Part shown: positions 1 to 5,979 of the stretch, in pieces | Numbering within the stretch: the stretch's first letter is position 1 | How the letters are laid out: each line of letters opens with the position of its first letter | Assembly (NCBI GenBank): GCA_964549595.1 | Contig: CAZJWK010000139.1 | Location: 1-6,059 of the forward strand | Direction of reading: 5' to 3' | DNA length: 6,059 nt | From: CAZQQN01 sp964549595 | Lineage (GTDB): Bacteria > Bacteroidota > Bacteroidia > CAILMK01 > CAYYUA01 | The notes under the pieces: model-generated | What the model was told of the DNA's origin: nothing | Database searches by the model: none | The model's input: only the letters and a program-made list of their open reading frames with translations | Program-made: the position numbers and the translations under genes

Positions 1-331
1 CTTCAGAAGCCAATATATACACTCCTTTACCATTAAATCCCGAATCTATGTCTATGTGAAAGTTGCTTGTATATTTTTCATTGATTTTTCTTTCAGCACT
101 CACAAAAAACTCATCCTGATAATAATCCGCATGAAGTTCAGGATTGCCAAAACTTCCTCCTTCCGGCACCCATACATCGCCATTCACCTTGCAGCCAAAG
201 GTGTTTTTCCCGCTTTGGGTGGCAGGAGGTAAGGTGGCTTTATGGTTATTATCATTGGTTTGGTCACTTTCTTTATCACATTTTAAGGCCAACAGCATGA
301 GGCTTATCATAACCCAAATTAAAATCCGCAT
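1..331 (-). CDS. Putative small lipoprotein, function unknown (5' part; runs off left edge)
   Basis: The frame opens at an ATG read leftward from 331 and stays open for 110 codons to the window edge, so the C-terminus is missing. Residues 1-17 are a short hydrophobic signal (MRILIWVMISLMLLALK) followed by Cys18 and then D-K-E-S-D, which looks like a lipoprotein signal with acidic residues just after the lipidated Cys, as in exported surface lipoproteins of Bacteroidota. Lys at -1 of the Cys is atypical, so lipidation is not certain. After a polar N/T/P linker (about 22-42) comes N-T-F-G-C-K-V-N-G-D-V-W-V-P (43-56). This motif is common near the start of small Bacteroidota lipoproteins of unknown function (DUF6252-like, from memory). 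The rest is polar and looks beta-rich. There is no clear Shine-Dalgarno site and no perfect promoter. It is divergent from the asparaginase gene. The coding call is fairly firm; no function can be assigned. Confidence 0.65.
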   Translation of the reverse strand, partial: MRILIWVMISLMLLALKCDKESDQTNDNNHKATLPPATQSGKNTFGCKVNGDVWVPEGGSFGNPELHADYYQDEFFVSAERKINEKYTSNFHIDIDSGFNGKGVYILASE

Positions 332-433
332 GGCATTAACTTTTACTTACCCATATACAAATGCTACTTCAAGGTTACAAATCCTGTGAAGCAATACCTA
401 ATTAAGCATTTGTTAAGCTTAAAAAAACCTATA

Positions 434-469
434 GGGGAAGCACTTTTTGGCTTTTTTAGCCAAATCCCC
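434..469. promoter_or_regulatory. Interrupted dyad (possible operator) upstream of asparaginase gene
   Basis: A perfect 7-bp inverted repeat, TTTGGCT (446-452), five T, AGCCAAA (458-464), is flanked by a second pair, GGGGA (434-438) and TCCCC (465-469). Seven unpaired bases (439-445) lie on the left side only. The inner left arm contains the TTTG that serves as the candidate -33 element, and the right arm falls in the spacer before the -7 element. That position suits a DNA-level operator for a dimeric regulator better than an RNA terminator, because the transcript should begin downstream of it. Regulator identity is unknown; the role is inferred. Confidence 0.4.
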
Positions 470-478
470 GTATTTTTG
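446..478 (+). promoter_or_regulatory. Bacteroidota-type promoter for the asparaginase lipoprotein gene
   Basis: TATTTTTG at 471-478 matches the Bacteroidota -7 consensus TAnnTTTG exactly. TTTG at 446-449 lies 21 bp upstream, a suitable place for the -33 element. Transcription would start around 483-485, giving a leader of about 12-14 nt before the ATG at 497. This supports the start at 497 over the in-frame ATG at 386. Confidence 0.5.
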
Positions 479-496
479 CTTAAAACTTCGTGGGTT

Positions 497-1537
497 ATGA
501 AAATACGTTATTATTTTATCGCTTTAACGGTACTATTTTTTGCTTGTCAGCCCTCTCAATCTTCTAAAGACGGAAAAGAAAGCCAGGAGCCTGAAAAAGG
601 AGAGGGTCAAAAAGGCCCGATCACAATGGTTATTCATGGCGGTGCCGGGAACATCAAAAGGGAGCACCTGACGGAAGAAGAGCAAAAGGTCTGGAAGCAA
701 AAGCTAAAAACGGCCCTGAACAAAGGTTACCAGGTGCTTCAAAATGGTGGGGAAGCGGTAAAAGCCGTGGAGGCAGCCATCAAAACCATGGAAAATGATT
801 CTTTCTTCAATGCCGGAAAAGGTTCTGTACTCACCCACCAGGGAGAAATTGAAATGGATGCCTCCATGATGAGGGGTGCCAACAAGAAAGCGGGTGCCAT
901 GGCCTCCGTGACTAACATCAAAAACCCAATTAAAGGAGCCAGGGCTGTAATGGAGGAATCCAAACACGTAATGCTGGTAAGCGATGGGGCGGAAAAATTT
1001 GCTAAAGAGCAAGGCTTGACCATGAAGGATTCTGCGTATTTTTGGACGCATTCGCGGTATAAAAGCCTGCAAAAGGTGTTAAAAAAAGAAAAGTCCATTA
1101 AAGGAAAAGATGGGATACCGCAAAAAACCTTAGGAACCGTTGGAGCGTTAGCTTTGGATAAAAAAGGTAATCTTGCCGCCGGTACCTCTACCGGGGGTAT
1201 GACCAACAAAAAATACGGAAGAGTAGGGGATTCTCCCTTAATAGGGGCCGGTACTTATGCGGACAACACCAGTTGCGCGGTTTCAGCAACCGGTCATGGT
1301 GAATATTTTATACGCAATTTAGTGGCTTACGATGTCGGGGCTCACATGAAATACCGGGATATGCCCTTGAAAAAAGCTGCGGATACCGTCATACATCATA
1401 AATTAAAAGCTTTGGGAGGAAAAGGGGGTATCATCGGACTGGATCAAGCCGGTAACTATACCGGAACGTTTAATACAAATGGGATGTTCAGGGCTTTTAA
1501 GCAAAAAGGGGAAGCCCTGACCGTTAAAATTTTTTAG
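497..1537 (+). CDS. Isoaspartyl peptidase / plant-type L-asparaginase (Ntn-hydrolase), lipoprotein
   Basis: A 346-residue member of the asparaginase_2 family (IaaA/EcAIII, ASRGL1). It would hydrolyse beta-aspartyl (isoaspartyl) peptides and L-asparagine after cleaving itself into alpha and beta chains. Residues seen: HGGAG (47-51), NAGKG (105-109), GTVGALALD with predicted nucleophile Thr214, STGG (231-234), GRVGDSP (241-247), IGAGTYADN (249-257) and ATGHGE (264-269). From my memory of EcAIII, Asn67, Thr179, Thr197, Arg207, Asp210 and Thr230 map to Asn105, Thr214, Thr232, Arg242, Asp245 and Thr265; all but Asn67 share a constant offset of 35, so the active site looks complete. Autocleavage at Gly213/Thr214 would leave a 133-residue beta chain. 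The GHGE and GTVG motifs favour this subfamily over lysosomal-type glycosylasparaginase. The start at 497 is chosen because residues 1-16 form a signal ending in A-C (Cys17; Phe at -3 is non-canonical), followed by a K/E-rich linker (18-40). The frame continues upstream to an ATG at 386, but that extension crosses the promoter. Location is probably the outer membrane, periplasmic side. Confidence 0.93.
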   Translation: MKIRYYFIALTVLFFACQPSQSSKDGKESQEPEKGEGQKGPITMVIHGGAGNIKREHLTEEEQKVWKQKLKTALNKGYQVLQNGGEAVKAVEAAIKTMENDSFFNAGKGSVLTHQGEIEMDASMMRGANKKAGAMASVTNIKNPIKGARAVMEESKHVMLVSDGAEKFAKEQGLTMKDSAYFWTHSRYKSLQKVLKKEKSIKGKDGIPQKTLGTVGALALDKKGNLAAGTSTGGMTNKKYGRVGDSPLIGAGTYADNTSCAVSATGHGEYFIRNLVAYDVGAHMKYRDMPLKKAADTVIHHKLKALGGKGGIIGLDQAGNYTGTFNTNGMFRAFKQKGEALTVKIF

Positions 1538-1538
1538 T

Positions 1539-1584
1539 TTGAAAAGCCGGGCAACGTTGAAACTTTTCAAGCCTTAAATGGCTT
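1539..1584 (+). other. Two inverted repeats in the asparaginase-HMA gap
   Basis: The 63-bp gap holds TTGAAAAG (1539-1546) paired with CTTTTCAA (1563-1570), a perfect 8-bp stem with a 16-nt loop. It partly overlaps a second small stem, AAGCC (1569-1573) with GGCTT (1580-1584), followed by TTATTC. Both stems are weak and the T-run is poor, so they may be a leaky terminator, an mRNA processing or stabilising structure, or chance. Confidence 0.3.
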
Positions 1585-1600
1585 ATTCTCCAAAAAAACC

Positions 1601-1828
1601 ATGCAATTCAAGACCAATATAAATTGCGGAGGGTGCATTGAACAGGTAAAACCTTACCTGGATGCCTTAAAATCAATAGAATCCTGGGATGTGGACACCA
1701 ATAACCCGGATAAAATCCTGACCATAAAAGGCGATGTGGATCCGGATACCGTTAGGGAGGTTGTCCGGAAAGCCGGGTTTAAGGCCAAGGAGACCAAAAA
1801 TGGGTTTTTCAAAAAGCTTTTCGGTTAA
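1601..1828 (+). CDS. Small heavy-metal-associated (HMA) domain protein, CopZ-like
   Basis: A 75-residue single-domain protein matching the HMA ferredoxin-like fold in length. The metal-binding loop is I-N-C-G-G-C (residues 7-12; Cys9 and Cys12, a CxxC), followed by a predicted helix (IEQVKPYLDAL), strands around SWDVDT and ILTIKGDV, and a second helix with VREVVRKAGFKA. The classic Met before the CxxC (MxCxxC) is replaced by Ile-Asn, as in many Bacteroidota members. The family binds Cu(I) or related soft metals and passes them to P1B-type ATPases or other HMA domains. No such ATPase or metal regulator lies in the window, so the partner is unknown. No signal peptide, so probably cytoplasmic. 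The C-terminal tail is basic (KNGFFKKLFG). It follows the asparaginase gene by 63 bp on the same strand and may be read through from it. Its stop codon overlaps that of the convergent decarboxylase gene. Confidence 0.85.
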   Translation: MQFKTNINCGGCIEQVKPYLDALKSIESWDVDTNNPDKILTIKGDVDPDTVREVVRKAGFKAKETKNGFFKKLFG

Positions 1829-3264
1829 CGGGATGTCAATAAGGCCTGTGAGTGCCTTTTTAATTCCTCCAAAGCCGTATCAATAGTGGATTTGTGGGTT
1901 CGAAAGGATAGAATGGCCACGCGCAAATAAAATTGGTCCCCTACCTTGGTAGAGGATAAAAAGACTTTCCCGGACCGTTGAATCCGTTGAATAAGCAGCT
2001 TATTAAATTCATCAGGATCATGGTTTTCGGGTACATAGCGGAAAAGTACCACCGATAAGTCAGGTTGGGTTTTCACCTCAAAACCGGCCATCTCAAGCAA
2101 CCGATCATAAAAATAACGGGCCAGTTGAAGTTTTTCTTCCAGGGCTGCCCGGAAAGGCCTAATACCATATACCTGGAGAGCCATCCACATGCGTAAGCCC
2201 CTGAAATGCTTGGTCAATTCCGGTGAAAGTTCAGAAGGGGAAGGTTCCTCGGTAGCTTGCAGGGAATCCTGCATATAATCCGCCTGGTAGTAATGGGATT
2301 GGTAAAGTTTTTCCCCATTTTTCACTAAAACCACGCCCAGGCCATAGGGTAAAAATAACCCTTTGTGCGGATCCATTACGATGGAATCCGCTTTATCCAG
2401 TCCTTTTACCTGTTCGCGTCCGGTTTCGGACAATAGGAAAAAACCGCCATAAGCGGCGTCCACATGTAACCAAAGGCCATATTCGTGGGTAATGTCCCCG
2501 ATTTCAATCAGTGGATCAATAGCGCCGGCATCTGTGGTTCCTGCCGATGCAACAACCATCCATGGTACCAAGCCGGTTTGTTTATCCCTTTTAATTTGAT
2601 TTTTTAAGGCCTCTTCATCCATCCGGAATTGCTCATCCATGGTAATGTTCCTTTGAATAACCTCACCCAAACCAGCAATTCTCAGGGATTTGTGTACGGC
2701 ATGATGGGTTTGCCCGGAAAGGTAAACCACTGTTTTTTCAAAATCCTTTCCTTTCAACCCGTGCGCATCCCTGGCAGTCACAATACCGATCAGGTTAGCG
2801 ATCGAACCGCCGGAAGCCAGATTACCGGCAGCGGTTTCGGGGAAACCAACCAAATCCCTAACCCACCTGATTAGCATATTTTCGATCCTTACTGCTCCGG
2901 GATTCGCAAAAAATACCCCGGCATAACGGTTGGTAACTGCCGCAATAAAGTCACCCAGAGCGCCGGGATAAACCCCGCCACCTGGGATGTAAGCCAAATG
3001 ACCACCGGATGCCGCATTTAAGCCATCCATTTCCACATATTGGCGGTACCACTCCAGCAAGTTTTCTAAAGATTGGGGTTCTTCACTAAAGGTTTTGTCT
3101 AATAAGCCGGCTGCCCGATTTTCATCGTAGTAATAAACCGGCGCCTCCGAAAGATTTTCCAAATACCTTTCCGTATATTTTTGCACTTGATTGAATAATT
3201 CATTACGGGTAGTGGCATCCAATTCAAGCGCCCTCGCTTCATTCTCCAAATTCTTACTTACCAT
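1825..3264 (-). CDS. PLP-dependent group II amino-acid decarboxylase family protein
   Basis: A 479-residue fold-type I PLP enzyme of the pyridoxal-dependent decarboxylase family (aromatic-L-amino-acid, tyrosine and glutamate decarboxylase relatives); the length is normal and the protein looks complete. Visible landmarks: a GGHLAYIP segment (87-94) and LGDFIAAVTNR (103-113), comparable to the substrate-side region of the family; ASGGSIAN (150-157), the cofactor phosphate loop; SGQTHHAVHKS (183-193), with His187 as the likely ring-stacking His; ASAGTTDAGAID (239-250); HVDAAYGG (267-274), with Asp269 as partner of the pyridine nitrogen; and DPHKGLFLPYG (298-308), with Lys301 as the Schiff-base lysine. 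The C-terminal LRVAILSFRTH (447-457) is typical of this branch. The expected reaction is decarboxylation of an L-amino acid to an amine and CO2 in the cytoplasm. I cannot name the substrate: specificity cannot be read from these motifs, and some relatives are aldehyde synthases instead. It is divergent from the PNGase-like gene and overlaps the HMA stop codon at its 3' end, with no terminator between. Confidence 0.9.
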   Translation of the reverse strand: MVSKNLENEARALELDATTRNELFNQVQKYTERYLENLSEAPVYYYDENRAAGLLDKTFSEEPQSLENLLEWYRQYVEMDGLNAASGGHLAYIPGGGVYPGALGDFIAAVTNRYAGVFFANPGAVRIENMLIRWVRDLVGFPETAAGNLASGGSIANLIGIVTARDAHGLKGKDFEKTVVYLSGQTHHAVHKSLRIAGLGEVIQRNITMDEQFRMDEEALKNQIKRDKQTGLVPWMVVASAGTTDAGAIDPLIEIGDITHEYGLWLHVDAAYGGFFLLSETGREQVKGLDKADSIVMDPHKGLFLPYGLGVVLVKNGEKLYQSHYYQADYMQDSLQATEEPSPSELSPELTKHFRGLRMWMALQVYGIRPFRAALEEKLQLARYFYDRLLEMAGFEVKTQPDLSVVLFRYVPENHDPDEFNKLLIQRIQRSGKVFLSSTKVGDQFYLRVAILSFRTHKSTIDTALEELKRHSQALLTSR

Positions 3265-3279
3265 AATTTTTTAGTAATT

Positions 3280-3298
3280 GTTAAACCATTGCTTTAAC
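3280..3298. promoter_or_regulatory. Short dyad in the divergent region, close to the decarboxylase start
   Basis: GTTAAA (3280-3285) and TTTAAC (3293-3298) form a perfect 6-bp inverted repeat around a 7-bp spacer, 15 bp upstream of the decarboxylase ATG. It could be an operator or a small 5'-UTR hairpin. The arms are AT-rich and short, so chance is a real possibility. Confidence 0.2.
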
Positions 3299-3385
3299 CG
3301 CTTCAATTTTAGGGGAAAATTCAGTTTTTTCAGGAAATTAAAACATTATCATTTTCTTTGCCTGACCGCATTGTTAAATTTTCAT

Positions 3386-3393
3386 TAACTTAG
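3386..3393 (+). promoter_or_regulatory. Weak candidate -7 element for the PNGase-like gene
   Basis: TAACTTAG at 3386-3393 is one base off the Bacteroidota -7 consensus TAnnTTTG and would give a leader of roughly 36-38 nt. The only upstream TTTG (3357-3360) is 25 bp away, longer than usual, so the match is tentative. A modest AAAGG (3425-3429) lies 6 nt before the ATG at 3436 and may help ribosome binding. No perfect TAnnTTTG exists on either strand of this 171-bp region. Confidence 0.25.
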
Positions 3394-3435
3394 CGGGGTT
3401 TAAAATGGAAGTTAAATATTAAAAAAAGGTTCATT

Positions 3436-5733
3436 ATGAAGAAAGGATTACTGGTTGCTCTAATCGGAATGGTTTCAGTGTTCATAGGGCAAAATGCCAC
3501 TGCTGCTCCGGGAGATACGGTTGTGGTTTACTCCAAGGATACCCTTCATTGGTCAGGTTACGGGCCCTATTTCACAGAAGTGGATTTTCCCGATAATGCC
3601 CAAAGTTATCAGCGGGTATGGATGAAGGCCACTTTGGGTTGTCCCAGTTTTGGTTGTAGTGAGTGGGATTACACGACCAAATTTGCCATCATGAATGACA
3701 ATCCCAATAAAAAGACTTTATTGCCTGATTTTAAAGTAGATGGCCGCATAATGGAATCGGTCAGATTAAGTCAAAAACCGGTTTTTCATTATGTTTATAA
3801 AAATGGAAAAAAAATTGACTCAGCCCGGGCCGATTCGGTGGAAATCAGAACCTACAATAAAAGTCCCCAGGAGGAGATTAACCGGTTTTATGACTGGCAA
3901 GCCGATCAATATGTTTATGATTTTGACACCAATGTGTACGACACAAACGGAAAAATTAATGATTCCCTGTATAAAAGCCAATACGTTGTGGATTCCCATC
4001 TTATACAAACCAATACCACCAGGAATAATACCATTGATACGATTCAGGGCGAAGCCATAGAAATGGGTAGAGCAGCAACTCCTTATTCAGGGAACCGCCA
4101 GCAAGGCTGGACATTTCCCTGGTATTTTGATGTAACGGATTACCAGAATTTTATGGAGGGGACCAAAAAGATCCGGGCTTTTTACCGGGGCCCGAGGGAT
4201 GGCTTTACCATTCGCTTTAAATTCATTATGATCAAGGGGACACCACCCCGGGATCCCGTTTCTGTCAAAAACATTTATAAAAGTCCGGCAACGGGATGGT
4301 ACTATGGTTTTGACACCTCCGACATTAATAATGACAGGCTTTATCCCAAGCAAGTTAAAATGCCCGATCAGGCAAAAGAAGCCAAAGTACGCGTCAGCAT
4401 TAAAGGACACGGGTTTGGTGATGCCAATTTAAATTGTGCAGAATTCTGTCGAAAATGGTATAAGGTAATGGTAAACCAGGATGAAGTGGGCCAACAAAAG
4501 GTATGGCGAGACGATTGTGACATGACACCGGTTTATCCCCAAACAGGTACATGGATATTATCAAGGTCCAATTGGTGCCCGGGTACGGAATCCTATCCTT
4601 ACGATCATGAAATCACCGATAAAGTAACCCCTGGCGATTCTTTCAAAGTGAGAATGAAAATGCAGTCCCATAATTTTTTAGAACCTATAGACGGCAATTT
4701 TACAGACCCAAGATGGGTAATAGACGGCCAGGTGATTACTTATGGTGAAAAGCATTTTGATCATAATGTGGCGGTCGAACAAATCATAGCACCGAATAAA
4801 AACCCCAGTCATGGAAGATTCAACCCTGCTTGTGGAAATCCCATTGTAGTCATTGAAAATCAAGGGGCCAAACCTTTGAAAAGTGCTAAGATTAAATATG
4901 GTGGTAAAGATTCTGAGAAAGCCACCTACAAATGGGAAGGGAACCTCGGGTTCATGGAAGCCGATACTGTTGCATTGCCTCCTCATGGAGATTATGGTGC
5001 CCTCTATAAAAACAAGAGCCGGTTCGAAGTAGCAGTAAGCAAGCCAAACGGAAATACTGATGAATACCAAGCCAATAACAAAACCGCTTCCCAATACGAG
5101 TCAGTACCGAAATATCCCAACAAATTCCGGTTGAGGTTTAAAACCAATGACAATCCCGAAGAAAACGCTTATATCATTAAACGTAAATGGGGAAAAGTAT
5201 TTTACGAACGCTCAGATTTTGAACCCAATGAGGTTCACTACGACACATTCAACCTTCCCAGGGGTTGCTATGAATTCATCCTTAAGGATAAAAGAACCGG
5301 CCCATTGGGCGTGGGAGACGGTTTATCCTATTTCGCGAACAATGAATCAAATGGAACGGCCAGATTGGTTCGTTATGGGTCCAGGATTCCTCTGCCCAAT
5401 GGTCAAATCAATCCCAATTTTGGTTTACAAGTAAGAAGGTCATTTACCGTGGGTTATGAATTAGGCCAAGAAGAAAGAGAATTAAGGCGGGAGCTTACAG
5501 TTAAACCTAATCCCGTAGAAAATGAATTGAATATCGACCTTAAATTAAGTAGTAGAAAAACCCTTCAGCTAAGCCTCTATTCCCCCCAGGGTAAATTGGT
5601 TAAGCAGCAAACCGCAAAGCAGTACAAAAACGAAGGCATTAAGATGGATGTTGAGGCTTTGGAAAAAGGATTTTATTTATTAGAAATCAATACAGGTGAT
5701 GACCATTTAACCAGGCGCATCATCAAACAATAA
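3436..5733 (+). CDS. Secreted PNGase F-like amidase with two accessory beta domains and T9SS sorting tail
   Basis: A 765-residue protein; PNGase F itself is about 314 residues when mature. Residues 1-23 are a signal peptide, with likely cleavage at A-T-A/A. The PNGase F-like N domain spans about 30-281: C-P-S-F-G-C-S-E-W-D (69-78) matches C-P-N-K-T-C-D-E-W-D of PNGase F, so Asp78 corresponds to catalytic Asp60. MGRAATPY (210-217) and FDVTDY (231-236) match IGRFITPY and IDVTDF. Between them lie about 114 extra residues. The C domain (about 283-437) has N-C-A-E-F-C (333-338), so Glu336 corresponds to Glu206, and SRSNWCPG (376-383). All three disulfide pairs are predicted (69-74, 334-338, 361-381). 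Glu118 falls at Tyr250/Arg251 and is apparently absent. Next come a CARDB/Ig-like domain (443-556), a beta domain with a GCY...GDG pattern (563-671) and a type-A sorting domain (about 688-765, from VKPNPVENELNIDL to LEKGFYLLEIN). The expected role is to release N-glycans from glycoproteins, converting Asn to Asp, outside the cell; activity is uncertain. It is transcribed alone and has its own terminator. Confidence 0.88.
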   Translation: MKKGLLVALIGMVSVFIGQNATAAPGDTVVVYSKDTLHWSGYGPYFTEVDFPDNAQSYQRVWMKATLGCPSFGCSEWDYTTKFAIMNDNPNKKTLLPDFKVDGRIMESVRLSQKPVFHYVYKNGKKIDSARADSVEIRTYNKSPQEEINRFYDWQADQYVYDFDTNVYDTNGKINDSLYKSQYVVDSHLIQTNTTRNNTIDTIQGEAIEMGRAATPYSGNRQQGWTFPWYFDVTDYQNFMEGTKKIRAFYRGPRDGFTIRFKFIMIKGTPPRDPVSVKNIYKSPATGWYYGFDTSDINNDRLYPKQVKMPDQAKEAKVRVSIKGHGFGDANLNCAEFCRKWYKVMVNQDEVGQQKVWRDDCDMTPVYPQTGTWILSRSNWCPGTESYPYDHEITDKVTPGDSFKVRMKMQSHNFLEPIDGNFTDPRWVIDGQVITYGEKHFDHNVAVEQIIAPNKNPSHGRFNPACGNPIVVIENQGAKPLKSAKIKYGGKDSEKATYKWEGNLGFMEADTVALPPHGDYGALYKNKSRFEVAVSKPNGNTDEYQANNKTASQYESVPKYPNKFRLRFKTNDNPEENAYIIKRKWGKVFYERSDFEPNEVHYDTFNLPRGCYEFILKDKRTGPLGVGDGLSYFANNESNGTARLVRYGSRIPLPNGQINPNFGLQVRRSFTVGYELGQEERELRRELTVKPNPVENELNIDLKLSSRKTLQLSLYSPQGKLVKQQTAKQYKNEGIKMDVEALEKGFYLLEINTGDDHLTRRIIKQ

Positions 5734-5752
5734 AGAATGGCTTAAATGCACG

Positions 5753-5782
5753 GCCTCCGGGGGCTCTCCCGGAGGCTTTATT
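5753..5782 (+). terminator. Rho-independent terminator after the PNGase-like gene
   Basis: GCCTCCGGG (5753-5761) pairs perfectly with CCCGGAGGC (5768-5776) around the 6-nt loop GGCTCT, followed directly by TTTATT. The 9-bp GC-rich stem begins 19 nt after the stop codon. On the opposite strand the hairpin is not followed by a T-run, so it should end only rightward transcription. Confidence 0.9.
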
Positions 5783-5979
5783 GTAAAAAGACCAACTTGT
5801 TCCTAAGGGCTTGAAAACGAGGGAATTTTAATTCGTTTATTCTGAATTTATGCCCGGTCAAAAGGGCTCTCAATTCTTCTGCATCGGAAAAACACAAGGC
5901 TTAGAAACGGAATTCGACCCTTTAAATGGGGCAAATGATTTAGCATTCACCTCAATGCCATTCAGTCAGTGAGGAATTT
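5783..5979. other. Intergenic stretch with no recognised feature
   Basis: Between the terminator and the stop codon of the right-edge gene there are 197 bp in which I find no convincing gene, RNA or promoter. The only structure is CCTCA (5950-5954) with TGAGG (5970-5974) followed by AATTTTTATTC, a weak hairpin with a T-rich 3' side on the plus strand. The minus-strand gene arriving from the right has no evident terminator here. Confidence 0.5.

Noticed and set aside
144..389. Plus-strand open frame of 81 codons near the left edge
   Set aside because: It lies antisense to the lipoprotein gene and runs into the intergenic region. Its translation is low-complexity (Ser/Leu/Pro-rich) with no motif.
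446..464. Hairpin with T-rich loop considered as a transcription terminator
   Set aside because: No gene ends upstream of it on the plus strand, and it overlaps promoter elements, so a regulatory dyad is the better reading.
386..496. N-terminal extension of 37 residues on the asparaginase from an ATG at 386
   Set aside because: It would cross the inverted repeat and the consensus promoter, and would bury the lipoprotein signal that begins cleanly at the ATG at 497.
704..1209. Two minus-strand open frames inside the asparaginase gene
   Set aside because: They are antisense shadows of a gene whose conserved active-site motifs span the same bases.
2629..2874. Plus-strand open frame inside the decarboxylase gene
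   Set aside because: It overlaps the region encoding the cofactor-binding motifs on the other strand and has no recognisable features of its own.
3791..5434. Several open frames (3791-4060 and 5147-5434 plus; 3820-4008, 4087-4410 and 4678-5094 minus) inside the PNGase-like gene
   Set aside because: All are out-of-frame or antisense shadows of a continuous 765-residue protein with conserved motifs at both ends.
5753..5776. The same GC-rich hairpin as a bidirectional terminator for the minus-strand gene at the right edge
   Set aside because: On the minus strand the stem is followed by CGTGCATTTAAG, with no T-run, and it is about 200 bp beyond that gene's stop codon.
5850..5972. A 40-codon plus-strand frame starting ATG-CCC-GGT after the terminator
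   Set aside because: Too short, with no ribosome-binding site, promoter or recognisable motif; expected by chance in about 200 bp.
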